Assembly (NCBI GenBank): GCA_026874595.1
Contig: CM049306.1
Location: 75,145,642 to 75,209,641 of the forward strand
Reading direction: 5' to 3'
Source: Sipunculus nudus
Lineage: Eukaryota > Annelida > Sipuncula > Golfingiida > Sipunculidae
DNA length: 64,000 bases
Shown: piece after piece, positions 1-7,832 of the stretch
How the letters are laid out: every line of letters begins with the position of its first letter
Numbering within the stretch: position 1 is the stretch's first letter
Made by a program: the position numbers and the translations under genes
The notes under the pieces: model-generated
What the model saw: only the letters and a program-made list of their open reading frames with translations
Databases searched by the model: none
What the model was told of the DNA's origin: nothing

Positions 1-366
1 GAAGTTAAATGTCTAAAAGATGTGGATTTCTTATATTTTCACAAATTTGTCTAAAATATATGAAAAATCTGTAAACTAGAAAAAAATTTTCATTATATAC
101 GCATGTACAGTTCATGATAACCTCAGGATAGGTTTAAATAAGCAGGCAACTATATAGTGATAACCTCAGGATAGGTTTATATCTATAAAGCAGGGCACCA
201 CATCGTGGCAACCTTAGGATGGATTTATATATATAACAGGGCACCACATTGTGGTAACCTCCGGATAGGTTTATATATATAGCAGGGCACCACATCATGA
301 TAACCTCAGGATAGGTTTATTTTTATATAGCAGGGCACCACATCTTGGTAACCTCAGGATAGTTTA
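1..366. repeat. Minisatellite array, first block
   Basis: Imperfect tandem repeats of about 46-48 bp. Each copy carries a core like CAGGGCACCACATC, then ATAACCTCAGGATAGG, then a TTTATATATATA tail. Cores start near 191, 237, 283 and 331. The first 100 bp are not clearly repetitive. The block stops abruptly inside a unit where a dispersed element begins, and resumes after it, so the array predates that insertion. No coding function is apparent. Confidence 0.9.
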
Positions 367-1168
367 TTAGCCCTCAGCCCTTAGGCTGATGGGCTATTGT
401 CGTCACCCAAGCTGTCCGTCCGTCCGGCGTCCATTAACTTTTACCTTGTGAGCGGAATATCTTGAAAAGGATTCACTGTCATAATTTTATTATCTCGGTA
501 AAGATGAATATTGACAAAATGTCGGTCAAGTTCAAAGATGGGTGACCTTGACCTATTTTTCTACATTTTAGAGCTGATTATAGAAAAACACTTAGATGCT
601 TATTACTCAGGAACCATTTGGTGGATTTTCACAAAACTTACTATGATTATTGGGACTGATAGTCTGTACCTGCTACACAAGTTTGGTGGCGCCACTTACA
701 ATTTCTGATTTTTAATGAATTTTTATCGGATTTTTCAACTTTGGGCTTGTGAACATGGTATCTCTAAAAGGATTCACAGTAGGAATTTTATTTTTTCGAT
801 GAAGATGTATAATGACAAAATCTCGGTCAAGTTCGAAGATGGGTGACCTAGACCTATTTTTCTACGTTTTAGAGCTGATTATAGAAAAAACATTTAGAAG
901 CTTTTTTCTCAGGAACCATTGGGTGGATTTTCACTACTTTTCAAGGTCACAGAGCTTATAATAGAATAAAACTTCGAAGCTTATTTTTCAGGAAGCATTT
1001 GGTGGATTGTTATGAATCATGGTACATACCTCTCCATTTTAAATTTATAACTGAGACATGTACAGATATACATCCATGTGAGAACATATTTTGTACTTGT
1101 TACTGTTACCCCCTCTAAACACTGTTCTTTTGGCTGAGGGCTTTTGTCAGCTTCTGCTGATATTCAGT
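367..1168 (+). mobile_element. Non-autonomous rolling-circle-like (Helentron/HINE-type) element, family 1, copy 1
   Basis: The left end, AGCCCTCAGCC, is followed by an almost self-complementary GGCTGATGGGCT, giving a 5' hairpin. GGCTGAGGGC near 1132-1141 is the inverted copy of the left arm. After it comes a short hairpin (TCAGC-TTCT-GCTGA) and then TATTCAGT, one base short of the TATTCTAGT seen in copy 2. The body holds internal units of about 300 bp, with the motif GGTGACCT near 541 and 841. Known Helentron-associated elements have asymmetric terminal inverted repeats, a 3' hairpin and no transposase; assignment to that class is inference. It is inserted into the minisatellite. Open frames here are short and I consider them non-coding. 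Confidence 0.65.
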
Positions 1169-1777
1169 ATATATTTATTGCAGGGCACTACATCCTGATA
1201 ACCTCAGAATAGGTTTATATATATAAAGCAGGGCACCACATTGTGGTAACCTCAGGATGGGTTTATAATTATATATATAGCAGGGCACCGCATGGTGGTA
1301 ACATCTGGATAGGTTTATATATATAGCAGGGCACCACATCCTGATAGCCTCAGGATAGGTTAATATATATATATAGCAGGGCACCACATCGTGATAAGTT
1401 GATAACCTCAGGATGGGTTTGTATATATATAGCAGGGCACCACATCGTGACAAGTTGATAACCTCAGGATGGGTTTACATATATTTATAGCAGGGCACCA
1501 CATTTTTATAACCTCAGGATGGGTTTATAAATATATATAGCAGGGCACCACATTTTTATAACCTCATGATTGGTTTATATATATAGCAGGGCACGGCATC
1601 GTGATAAACTCTAGATGGGTTTATATATATATAATGCCTATAATAACGGGCAGCACATCATGATGGTGTCAGGATAGGTTTATATAGCAGGGCACCACAT
1701 TATGATAACCTCAGGATGGGTTTACATGGCAGGGGGCAAAGTCATAAGTTTATACTATTGACAGTAAAAAAATGCTG

Positions 1778-1780
<3 letters not shown>
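1169..1780. repeat. Minisatellite array, second block, with unique tail
   Basis: This continues the 46-60 bp CAGGGCACCACATC...CCTCAGGATGGG units for about ten more copies, with variable (TA)n linkers. From about 1730 it ends in a non-repeated tail (GGCAAAGTCATAAG...ATACTATTGA...AAAAAAATGCT). The same tail recurs near 7790-7832 beyond the LTR element. A minus-strand frame here reads a periodic peptide purely because the repeat is periodic. Confidence 0.9.

Positions 1781-1870
<90 letters not shown>
1781..1870. repeat. (TA)n microsatellite, left of LTR element
   Basis: About 90 bp of nearly pure TA dinucleotide abuts the first base of the 5' LTR. The matching TA tract on the other side of the element shows that the retrotransposon landed inside a TA array. 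Confidence 0.97.
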
Positions 1871-1873
<3 letters not shown>

Positions 1874-1986
1874 CACCAGAAATCGGTGACAATATGTACG
1901 GTGTTTTGTATCATAGTTTAACTAAGTCTGTTCTCTATTGATATTGACGTGAAGCGTCTTCCTAAAGCGTTGACAGGTCTTGATTG

Positions 1987-1995
1987 TATATATAT
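1987..1995 (+). promoter_or_regulatory. Candidate LTR TATA box
   Basis: TATATATAT lies about 116 bp into the LTR, in a sequence otherwise mixed in composition. The same motif is in the 3' LTR near 6610. It is a plausible U3 TATA element, with transcription starting about 30 bp downstream; this is position-based inference only. Confidence 0.35.
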
Positions 1996-2172
1996 GAAAT
2001 CCCATCGGCTATCAGCTGATTTTATCTGTGTCACGCATTGAGTGTATTAATTCTGGTATGTGGGTCGCCAAGGTGACGCTAGCAGTCAAACCAGGTCACA
2101 TATAACCTTATATGGGACACTTGAGCCATAAGCCAATCAGAGAACCGGATCGCCGTATTGTGACGACGATTG

Positions 2173-2180
2173 TGACGTCA
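2173..2180. promoter_or_regulatory. Perfect CRE palindrome in LTR
   Basis: TGACGTCA is the full cAMP-response-element/ATF-CREB palindrome. The same octamer is at 6796-6803 in the 3' LTR, and one of the five LTR differences (2182) lies just outside it. It may make element transcription stress- or cAMP-responsive, which is inference. Confidence 0.4.
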
Positions 2181-2991
2181 GAGTTCAGGGAGAGACGCTG
2201 GAAGCTGCCTTCAGTTGGGTCTTGAAGCTTGAGGTGGCAGCACGCACGCACGGGAGTAGGAACATTGAAACGCCAGAAACGGCATAGAAGCAAGCTTCTA
2301 CATGTAGCAAGGACCCAGCTCATGAGAACTCAGCCGTGCTGCCGACAGAGCTTCGTATTGGCGATAAAGTGAGAGAGCGCGCTCGTCACCTGCCGGCCTA
2401 GTTCAGCTTGACCTAAATACATAACCGCCGTAAGCCGAGAAACCATTGCTACACGAGCAAGGTCAAGGACTCTAAGCTCTGCGTAAACAAAGAGCGCTAT
2501 TGCATTCATGTGAACGTAATCCTACCCGGGTCGCTGACAAGCAAGATCAGTTGAAGATCGCTAAACTCAGAAAGACTATATGCTGCTAACCATACGCTAG
2601 ATTCTACACAAAACAGTAACCAGAGATCTCTGAAGGAACTGGACTTTATTGGTTTTTATACAAACCACGGACTCAGTAAATATCCTGTATTTTTAATGTG
2701 AAGGACTGTCGTATTGACACATCAACGCACACACACATCTACATCTTTGTAAGTATTGTCTTGAATTATATTGTGAATTTAACCTGATGTCTCATAGTTT
2801 CTATTGATATGGGTGTATGATTGTCTGGTATTTTTATACACGTCCTTAAAAGAACCTGGAAATGTCACCTGTAATGACCGGGATCTAATTTCTTGATTAA
2901 TGAAAACAAGTGGCGAGCGTTAACCCATCCTATTGTTTTATAGGATATATCCGTTGTAAAGCTTTCACGTTAAGTTAGGGGTGACATTGTA

Positions 2992-3008
2992 TGGCGAGCG
3001 TGCCAGGA
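2992..3008 (+). other. Candidate primer-binding site
   Basis: TGGCGAGCGTGCCAGGA starts 5 nt after the 5' LTR end. It opens with TGG, as expected for complementarity to a tRNA 3' CCA end. I cannot name the tRNA. A partial copy (TGGCGAGCGT) also lies inside the LTR near 2911. Confidence 0.5.
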
Positions 3009-3173
3009 TATAATTAGCCTTAAAAAAAACTGGCTAATTACAGTAAGTTTCAGAAGTTTTGAACTGAGAAAACATGTCAAGGCTATGATAGGGAGAATTG
3101 GGCGTTACACCTGAGTCCGTTACTGCGGGGTAAGGCGCTAGGGACTTACACACAGTTATCGGTTAGTGAGGCC

Positions 3174-5675
3174 ATGGATTACAATAAGTTAAAGATAGCC
3201 TTGTTTAAGCGATACCAAATGACCGAAGAGGGTTATCGACACAAGTTTCGGACTTGTAGGCCTGAGCGAGGCGAAAAGCTGAGTCAGTTTGCGGTGAGAC
3301 TGAGTGGATACCTAGACCATTGGATAGGGATGGCAGGGGTCGGAGGTGACTACGACGGGGTAGTTAACCTGTTGATGTGTGAGCAGTTCGTAAACTGCTG
3401 TAGTAGGGATCTCTCTATGTTTTTGAAAGAGAGACGGTGTCGTGACTTTGATAGTATGGTAGACTTAGCCGAGAGTTATACGGAGGCTCACCGTGTACAC
3501 AGCCTTACAGCAGGTCCTCGTTATGGCAATAATGTGCCGCGTCCAGCGCAACCGGTATCTCAGCCTAGAGAGAAGCGAGAGGTTGAGCGCAGTCCGGGCG
3601 GTCAGACATTTAAGCCATCAGGAGGCATCAGATGTTATTTATGTAATGAACTGGGACATAAGGCGCGGGAATGTAAGACTAGTGCCCGGTCGAGGCCTAG
3701 GTCTTCCCCTCAAGTAGGGCGTGCTGCTGGCGATCAGCAGAGGTATAGGACTAATTTTAGCCCCCCATATAACCCAAAACAGAAACCGGAGACTATGTCA
3801 ATGGCAGTAGTCGAGGCGGAAACGGAGACAGTCGGTGCGGTGAAACCGGAAGTAGAGAGTCCGAGTCAGTCGTTAGGATTTGCTGCCCAGACAGAAGGCG
3901 GAATCTCGTTACCTGTGTGTGAAGGGCTGGTGAATGGTAAGTCAGCGAGGGTGCTGCGGGATTCGGGATGTTCCTCGGCAGGAATACGTGAGTCGTACGT
4001 GGAGCCGAATCAGTTCACCGGACACCAGGTCGAGTGTAGGTTGTTCGACGGGTCTGTAAGACAATTTCCTACAGCTAGGATTAATGTGGACTGTGCGTAC
4101 TTTGTCGGTACTATCGAGGCAATGGTGGTCGGGGATGCTGTATGTGATTTAGCGCTAGGTAACGTAGCGGGAGCGCGTGATCCGTATGATCCGGACCCGA
4201 CGTGGAAGTCTGAGCGGTCCTCAGGCATAGTGTGTGACGGTGTAGAGTCACAAAAGGAGGTGTCGTCCGCGGTGGAGACACGGAGCGCTGCACGAGAGAA
4301 ACAGATACCGACGCGTAGCTTGAATGTTGCAAGCCCAGTTGCCAATGTGAGTCCGGCCGAATTTTTGAAGGCGCAGGAGGAGGATGGGTCTTTAGCGCCG
4401 TATTGGAGGCTAGCTAGAGAGGCTAGAAATGATAGTCCATTTAGAATTGAGGACGGATATTTAGTTCGGGTTGTGAGTGATAAAAGGGGAGATCAAGATG
4501 GATCTCGAGTGGTGGTACCTCAGACGTTACGGTACGACGTAATGAGGATGGGCCACGAAGCGGTTATGGCGGGCCATCAGGGCATAGACAAAACGCACGA
4601 CCGTGTGAGAACTCAGTTTTTCTGGAAAGGGATGTATAATGACATTGCTGAGTTTTGCAAGTCCTGTCCCATTTGCCAGAAAACCATACCGAAAGGCAAG
4701 GTGCCTGGAGCTACGTTAGGCCAGATGCCATTAATTGATGAGCCCTGGCGTAGAATTTCGATGGATCTGGTTGGGCCGATCCATCCAGCGTCTGAGAGAG
4801 GTCACAGGTATATTCTGACCGTTATGGATTATGCCACTAGATATCTGGAGGCTGTTGCTTTAAAGAACATAGATACAGTCTCTGTGGCTGATGCGCTAGT
4901 TGATATTTATGCGCGGTTAGGAGTGCCGTCAGAGGTGCTTACTGACATGGGAACACAATTTACGTCAGACCTCATGCGAGAAGTTAGCCGTGTTTTGTCT
5001 GTAAGGCAGCTCACCACTACTCCTTACCATCCTATGTGCAATGGAATGGTGGAGAGATTCAATGGAACGTTAAAGTTAATGTTGAAACGGTTGTGCGAGG
5101 AAAGACCGCGAGATTGGGATCGGTACCTCAGCGCCGTGCTTTTTGCGTACCGAGAAGCGCCACATGAGAGCACAGGGTTCTCACCCTTTGAGTTGCTCTA
5201 TGGTAGGATCGTTAGAGGACCGATGCGGATTCTAAGGGATCTGTGGACCAAGCGAGATACTAGCGTCGAGACTAAAACCACGTACCAATACGTCCTGGAC
5301 CTACAAGACAAACTAAGCGACACATGCGCGTTAGCTAGAGAGGCGTTGAACAAATCAGCGAACAGACACAGACTGTTATATGATAGAGGTAAATGCACGC
5401 GCAGGTTTGAGGCCGGAGACGAAGTTTTGTTGTTACTCCCGACGGAGCGGAACAAATTAATGGTACAGTGGAAAGGCCCCTATACTATTGTAAACAGGGT
5501 TGGGGACTTAGACTATCGGATTAAGATTGGCGATAAGGTTAAAACCTTCCACGTGAATATGCTGGAACGGTACCATGCTAGAAACGAGCCCCAGCATATT
5601 CTGGCAGCGGTAGCCAAGGGCGCACCTGATTCTATACATGATCCTGACGGTGTAGACGGGGAAACAGAGCACTGA
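3174..5675 (+). CDS. Gag-protease-integrase polyprotein of the LTR element
   Basis: This is an 833-residue frame from the first in-frame ATG. The frame is open back to 3063 (stop at 3060), and the extra residues include a Gag-like WALHLSPLLRGKAL stretch, so the Gag N-terminus is truncated rather than starting at this Met. In order: capsid C-terminal region (about 1-110); CCHC zinc knuckle C154-C157-H162-C167, for nucleic-acid binding; aspartic protease with active-site DSG at 263-265 and a LALGNVAG segment near 330; integrase zinc domain H461/H468/C498/C501; catalytic triad D531, D591, E627 with exactly 35 residues between the last two; and a C-terminal GPY-type module (KGPYTIVNRVGDLDYRIKIG) near 765-785. 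It should process Gag and insert cDNA. All key residues seen are intact. The frame ends at the junction where reverse transcriptase should begin, and the downstream RNase H is in another frame. The shadow frames within it are not genes. Confidence 0.92.
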   Translation: MDYNKLKIALFKRYQMTEEGYRHKFRTCRPERGEKLSQFAVRLSGYLDHWIGMAGVGGDYDGVVNLLMCEQFVNCCSRDLSMFLKERRCRDFDSMVDLAESYTEAHRVHSLTAGPRYGNNVPRPAQPVSQPREKREVERSPGGQTFKPSGGIRCYLCNELGHKARECKTSARSRPRSSPQVGRAAGDQQRYRTNFSPPYNPKQKPETMSMAVVEAETETVGAVKPEVESPSQSLGFAAQTEGGISLPVCEGLVNGKSARVLRDSGCSSAGIRESYVEPNQFTGHQVECRLFDGSVRQFPTARINVDCAYFVGTIEAMVVGDAVCDLALGNVAGARDPYDPDPTWKSERSSGIVCDGVESQKEVSSAVETRSAAREKQIPTRSLNVASPVANVSPAEFLKAQEEDGSLAPYWRLAREARNDSPFRIEDGYLVRVVSDKRGDQDGSRVVVPQTLRYDVMRMGHEAVMAGHQGIDKTHDRVRTQFFWKGMYNDIAEFCKSCPICQKTIPKGKVPGATLGQMPLIDEPWRRISMDLVGPIHPASERGHRYILTVMDYATRYLEAVALKNIDTVSVADALVDIYARLGVPSEVLTDMGTQFTSDLMREVSRVLSVRQLTTTPYHPMCNGMVERFNGTLKLMLKRLCEERPRDWDRYLSAVLFAYREAPHESTGFSPFELLYGRIVRGPMRILRDLWTKRDTSVETKTTYQYVLDLQDKLSDTCALAREALNKSANRHRLLYDRGKCTRRFEAGDEVLLLLPTERNKLMVQWKGPYTIVNRVGDLDYRIKIGDKVKTFHVNMLERYHARNEPQHILAAVAKGAPDSIHDPDGVDGETEH

Positions 5676-6273
5676 TAGACCTAAGACAAAGAAGGCTTTG
5701 CGAGCATTCCTAGGTCTTACAGGGTACTATCGAAAATTAGTGCCAAACTATGCGGAAATAGCGGTGCCCTTGACTGATCTAACGCGTAAAGGTCAACCTA
5801 ACAAACTAGACTGGAAACCCGTACACGAGAACGCGTACTGTTCTCTAAAGGCTAAACTGTCAGACCCTCCCATACTGAAGCTACCTGATTTCAGTAAACG
5901 ATTTTATTTGAAATGTGATGCATCTGATGTGGGTATTGGCTGTATCCTGATGCAAAGACACGAGGGGATCATGCACCCAGTAGCTTATGCCAGTCGTAAA
6001 CTATTGCCCAGGGAGAGAAATTACTCCACCATCGAGAAAGAGTCATTAGCAATTGTATGGTCTGTACAGAAATTTGAGATGTACCTGGCTTGTAGACCGT
6101 TCACCATTCAGACCGCCCACAAACCATTAAAGTGTATTAGCAAATCAAAATGTGCTAATAAGAGAGTAATGAGATGGGCACTGGTTCTACAAGAGTTTAG
6201 ATTTGATATTGAAGCAGTGTCAGGTAAACTAAACCATGGACCTGATTTTCTTAGCAGACTGCCTGAGTGTTAG
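5656..6273 (+). pseudogene. RT thumb plus RNase H remnant of the LTR element
   Basis: A frame of about 205 codons has no ATG near its start; its reading begins after a stop at 5653. It opens with PKTKKALRAFLGLTGYYRK, the conserved RT thumb/connection of Gypsy elements. RNase H follows: CDAS (D codon at 5917), IEKE (6031-6042), and GPDFLSR (D at 6244). The usual TDHKPL is TAHKPL here (Ala codon 6115-6117), so one carboxylate conserved in the family is lost. The RT fingers and palm, including YxDD, are absent. It lies 20 nt upstream of the end of the Gag-PR-IN frame and in a different phase. It is probably the 3' part of a once continuous pol, left by an internal deletion of about 1 kb or more (size inferred from family norms). 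Confidence 0.9.
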
Positions 6274-6478
6274 GATGTAATGAGCTATAATGTTTAGCCA
6301 GTTAAGTCTAAACATGTACAAGATTTTGCCCTGTGTCATAGACCGTGGGCATGTACTAATGACAACTTGTTACATGACCCTTATGTATTGCTATGTATTG
6401 CTACATGTAAATATGTTTAGCTGGACCCTGTAAGATAGAACGATACGGTGTATCGAGAAAATACTGTGTATTTTCCTT
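6274..6478. other. Untranslated internal region of the LTR element
   Basis: About 200 bp separate the RNase H stop and the polypurine tract. I see no ORF and no envelope-like frame, so the element is Gag-Pol only. Confidence 0.7.
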
Positions 6479-6493
6479 AAAAGGAGGGGGTGA
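6479..6493 (+). other. Polypurine tract
   Basis: AAAAGGAGGGGGTGA lies immediately 5' of the 3' LTR, where the plus-strand primer of LTR retrotransposons is located. It is purine-only apart from a T near the end. Confidence 0.85.
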
Positions 6494-7605
6494 TGTCACC
6501 AGAAATCGGTGACAATATGTACGGTGTTTTGTATCATAGTTTAACGAAGTCTGTTCTCTATTGATATTGACGTGAAGCGTCTTCCTAAAGCGTTGACAGG
6601 TCTTGATTGTATATATATGAAATCCCATCGGCTATCAGCTGATTTTATCTGTGTCACGCATTGAGTGTATTAATTCTGGTATGTGGGTCGCCAAGGTGAC
6701 GCTAGCAGTCAAACCAGGTCACATATAACCTTATATGGGACACTTGAGCCATAAGCCAATCAGAGAACCGGATCGCCGTATTGTGACGACGATTGTGACG
6801 TCAGGGTTCAGGGAGAGACGCTGGAAGCTGCCTTCAGTTGGGTCTTGAAGCTTGAGGTGGCAGCACGCACGCACGGGAGTAGGAACATTGAAACGCCAGA
6901 AACGGCATAGAAGCAAGCTTCTACATGTAGCAAGGACCCAGCTCATGAGAACTCAGCCGTGCTGCCGACAGAGCTTCGTATTGGCGATAAAGTGAGAGAG
7001 CGCGCTCGTCACCTGCCGGCCTAGTTCAGCTTGACCTAAATACATAACCGCCGTAAGCCGAGAAACCATTGCTACACGAGCAAGGTCAAGGACTCTAAGC
7101 TCTGCGTAAACAAAGAGCGCTATTGCATTCATGTGAACGTAATCCTACCCGGGTCGCTGACAAGCAAGATCAGTTGAAGATCGCTAAACTCAGAAAGACT
7201 ATATGCTGCTAACCATATGCTAGATTCTACACAAAACAGTAACCAGAGATCTCTGAAGGAACTGGACTTTATTGGTTTTTATACAAACCACGGACTCAGT
7301 AAATATCCTGTATTTTTAATGTGAAGGACTGTCGTATTGACACATCAACGCACACACACATCTACATCTTTGTAAGTATTGTCTTGAATTATATTGTGAA
7401 TTTAACCTGATGTCTCATAGTTTCTATTGATATGGGTGTATGATTGTCTGGTATTTTTATACACGTCCTTAAAAGAACCTGGAAATGTCACCTGTAATGA
7501 CCGGGATCTAATTTCTTGATTAATGAAATCAAGTGGCGAGCGTTAACCCATCCTATTGTTTTATAGGGTATATCCGTTGTAAAGCTTTCACGTTAAGTTA
7601 GGGGT

Positions 7606-7609
<4 letters not shown>
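6494..7609 (+). repeat. 3' LTR
   Basis: This is an 1116-bp direct repeat of 1871-2986, identical except at the five positions listed for the 5' LTR. It ends GGTGACA directly against the second TA array. Confidence 0.97.

Positions 7610-7672
<63 letters not shown>
7610..7672. repeat. (TA)n microsatellite, right of LTR element
   Basis: About 63 bp of TA dinucleotide follow the LTR. Together with 1781-1870 it marks the split insertion target. Confidence 0.97.
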
Positions 7673-7676
<4 letters not shown>

Positions 7677-7832
7677 CAGGGCACCACATCGTGATGATAT
7701 CAGGATAGCTTTATACAGCAGGACACTACATCCTGATAATGTCAGGATAGATTTATATAGCAGGGCACAGCATAGGTTTACATTGCAGGAGGCAAAGTCA
7801 TAAGTTTATACTATTGATTGTTAAAAAAATGC
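7673..7832. repeat. Minisatellite array, third block, with same unique tail
   Basis: Three degenerate units of the CAGGGCACCACATC type are followed by the tail GGCAAAGTCATAAG...ATACTATTGA...AAAAAAATGCT also found at 1730-1775. The duplicated array-plus-tail suggests that the array is part of a larger repeated unit. Confidence 0.85.

Larger units (their letters stand above)
1871..2986 (+). repeat. 5' LTR
   Basis: This 1116-bp repeat matches 6494-7609 with no indel. The five substitutions I found by eye are at 1923, 2182, 2595, 2906 and 2945. The termini are TGTCACC and GGTGACA. The first 21 bases contain both TGTCACC and GGTGACA separated by 7 nt, so the LTR edge can fold on itself. A minus-strand frame of 71 codons in both LTRs has no recognisable domain and is disregarded. 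Confidence 0.97.
1871..7609 (+). mobile_element. LTR retrotransposon, Ty3/Gypsy class, Gmr1-like domain order, RT-deleted
   Basis: A 5.74-kb element is bounded by two direct 1116-bp LTRs, each starting TGTCACC and ending GGTGACA. Inside, in order, are a candidate primer-binding site, a Gag C-terminal region with CCHC knuckle, an aspartic protease, an integrase with HHCC and D,D35E residues, then the RT thumb/connection and RNase H, a polypurine tract, and the 3' LTR. Most RT fingers/palm sequence expected between integrase and RNase H is absent, and the Gag N-terminus is also missing. Integrase before RNase H is the order known from the Gmr1 group of Gypsy elements (opposite to typical Ty3). 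The LTRs differ at only five aligned sites, so insertion is recent. It sits in a TA array, so the target duplication cannot be resolved. Confidence 0.95.

Noticed and set aside
511-708. 65-codon plus-strand frame in family 1, with a near copy at 13958-14164
   Set aside because: The frame lies in a repeated unit of a non-autonomous element, is lost in the other units, and has no domain.
1175-1453. Minus-strand frame with repeating CGALLYIYKPILRL-like peptide
   Set aside because: It is a direct read-through of the minisatellite period and is not evidence of a protein.
4010-5455. Minus-strand frames of 73-111 codons inside the polyprotein
   Set aside because: They are shadow frames opposite a clearly coding Gag-PR-IN sequence.
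1861-7620. Target-site duplication of the LTR element
   Set aside because: Both flanks are pure TA repeats, so any 4-6 bp match is uninformative.
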